53,566 bases of DNA from Pseudomonadales bacterium. GTDB taxonomy: Bacteria > Pseudomonadota > Gammaproteobacteria > Pseudomonadales > Pseudohongiellaceae. Under the pieces are notes generated by a model. The model worked only from the letters and a program-made list of their open reading frames with translations. It had not been told where the DNA came from and searched no databases. Numbering within the stretch: position 1 is the first letter of the stretch; every line of letters starts with the position of its first letter. A program made the position numbers and the translations under genes. This document shows positions 53,019 to 53,566 of the stretch, one piece after another. The stretch covers positions 1 through 53,566 of the forward strand of contig JAJEGU010000016.1 in NCBI GenBank assembly GCA_022819645.1. Direction: 5' to 3'.

Positions 53019-53566
53019 CTATCGTGACAATGCCTCCCACAGGAACCGCTGTTCCAGGCACCTGAGCGCGTCGGCCACGGGGAGCCAGCCGGGTTGGCCC
53101 GCCGCGGCGTGGAAGCTTGCCTCGGCGGGGGTGACCACCGTGGCGTCGTTGGCGCCGCCGGAGAAGGTCTGCCCCACCCGCAGCCAGCGCTCCACGTGGG
53201 CCGCGCCGCGCCAGGTTTCGCTGGCCCTTGCCGCCGCCTCGGATCGCAGTCGCGGGGATACGCAGCTTCCGGCGGGGAAATCCGTCATGGCGTCCGGCCC
53301 GAATCCCGCCGGGTCGGTTTCCGGATTCCAGCGGTTGCGTTCCATCGCTTCGCCGGGATTCCCGATTCCGACTTCACCGGACTGGCCCACTGTCGGGACG
53401 CCGCCGATGACGGAGTCCGTGGAAACGCCGCCGTAGGTTTTTTCCAGACACTGCAATATCTCGCGCACCGGCGTCCAGCCGGACCACTTCGATTCCTCGT
53501 CCTCGGCGTCCTCGGCGGTGAAGGCCGCGGTGGGCTCGGCGGTCGCTCCCACCCAGGCGGGCAGGG
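53019..53566 (-). CDS. Unknown protein, 5' end cut by the window
   Basis: The frame is open from the window edge to a stop at 53019 (about 182 residues visible). No family was recognised. It contains two related segments about 130 residues apart, GWTPVREILQCLEKTYGG and GWLPVADALRCLEQRFLW, suggesting a repeated module with a conserved Trp-x-Pro-Val and Cys-Leu-Glu. Between them is an acidic and Gly-rich region with VERWLRVGQTFSGGANDATV. It is the last gene in the window and its N-terminus and length are unknown. Confidence 0.6.
   Translation of the reverse strand, partial: LPAWVGATAEPTAAFTAEDAEDEESKWSGWTPVREILQCLEKTYGGVSTDSVIGGVPTVGQSGEVGIGNPGEAMERNRWNPETDPAGFGPDAMTDFPAGSCVSPRLRSEAAARASETWRGAAHVERWLRVGQTFSGGANDATVVTPAEASFHAAAGQPGWLPVADALRCLEQRFLWEALSR

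Overview
The window is a GC-rich chromosomal segment from a gammaproteobacterium outside the enterics. The evidence is gene order: accB-accC...fis-purH-purD, a Pseudomonas-type amgK-murU pair divergent from lptD-surA-pdxA-rsmA-apaG-apaH, and coq7 instead of ubiF. I cannot name the genus. Catabolic and quinoprotein genes plus abundant small dispersed hairpin repeats suggest an environmental, possibly marine or host-associated, lineage.

Positions 1-7994 (+ strand) hold housekeeping metabolism: aroQ, accB, accC, a zinc-ribbon membrane protein, fis, purH, purD and coq7. Positions 8247-17246 (- strand) hold amgK-murU, a small coiled-coil protein, rpe, trpE, then trpG-trpD-trpC and an OsmC-like gene. 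A photolyase gene on the opposite strand splits the trp genes between trpE and trpG. Positions 17250-26087 (+) run lptD-surA-pdxA-rsmA-apaG-apaH-cca-folM. The folate/tRNA-modification genes folK, folB and tsaD (27375-29352, -) follow, separated from folM by a DUF4143-type ATPase with an AT-rich tandem-repeat leader.

From 29507 the window becomes accessory. It contains a large TonB-dependent receptor with a clear terminator, then a dead IS1380-family element (32937-35254, -) split by a dead IS5-family element (33184-34277) with CTAG target duplications. Next comes an AT-richer island (about 35500-39331) with a compact peptide-export locus: a 42-residue double-glycine precursor, a strong terminator, a C39-peptidase ABC exporter and an HlyD-type adaptor. 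This is the most exciting part of the window. Gene debris, a small membrane protein and a VOC protein follow.

From 40845 to the end are a Fic protein with an AbiEi-like N-terminus, a PQQ dehydrogenase, a GST, a PDZ protein with a serine-less S41-like fold, a second DUF4143 ATPase behind a perfect 23-bp palindrome, a possible toxin remnant, an aldehyde dehydrogenase with a VOC protein, an unrecognised secreted protein, an SDR with a nitronate monooxygenase, and a truncated unknown gene.

Two families of dispersed repeats run through the window. One is a roughly 84-bp REP-like hairpin. The other is a 167-bp MITE-like element with about 25-bp terminal inverted repeats, whose ends sit at gene 3' ends and supply stop codons or C-terminal residues to purD, coq7, trpD, cca and the PQQ dehydrogenase. 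No tRNA, rRNA, CRISPR array or riboswitch was recognised.
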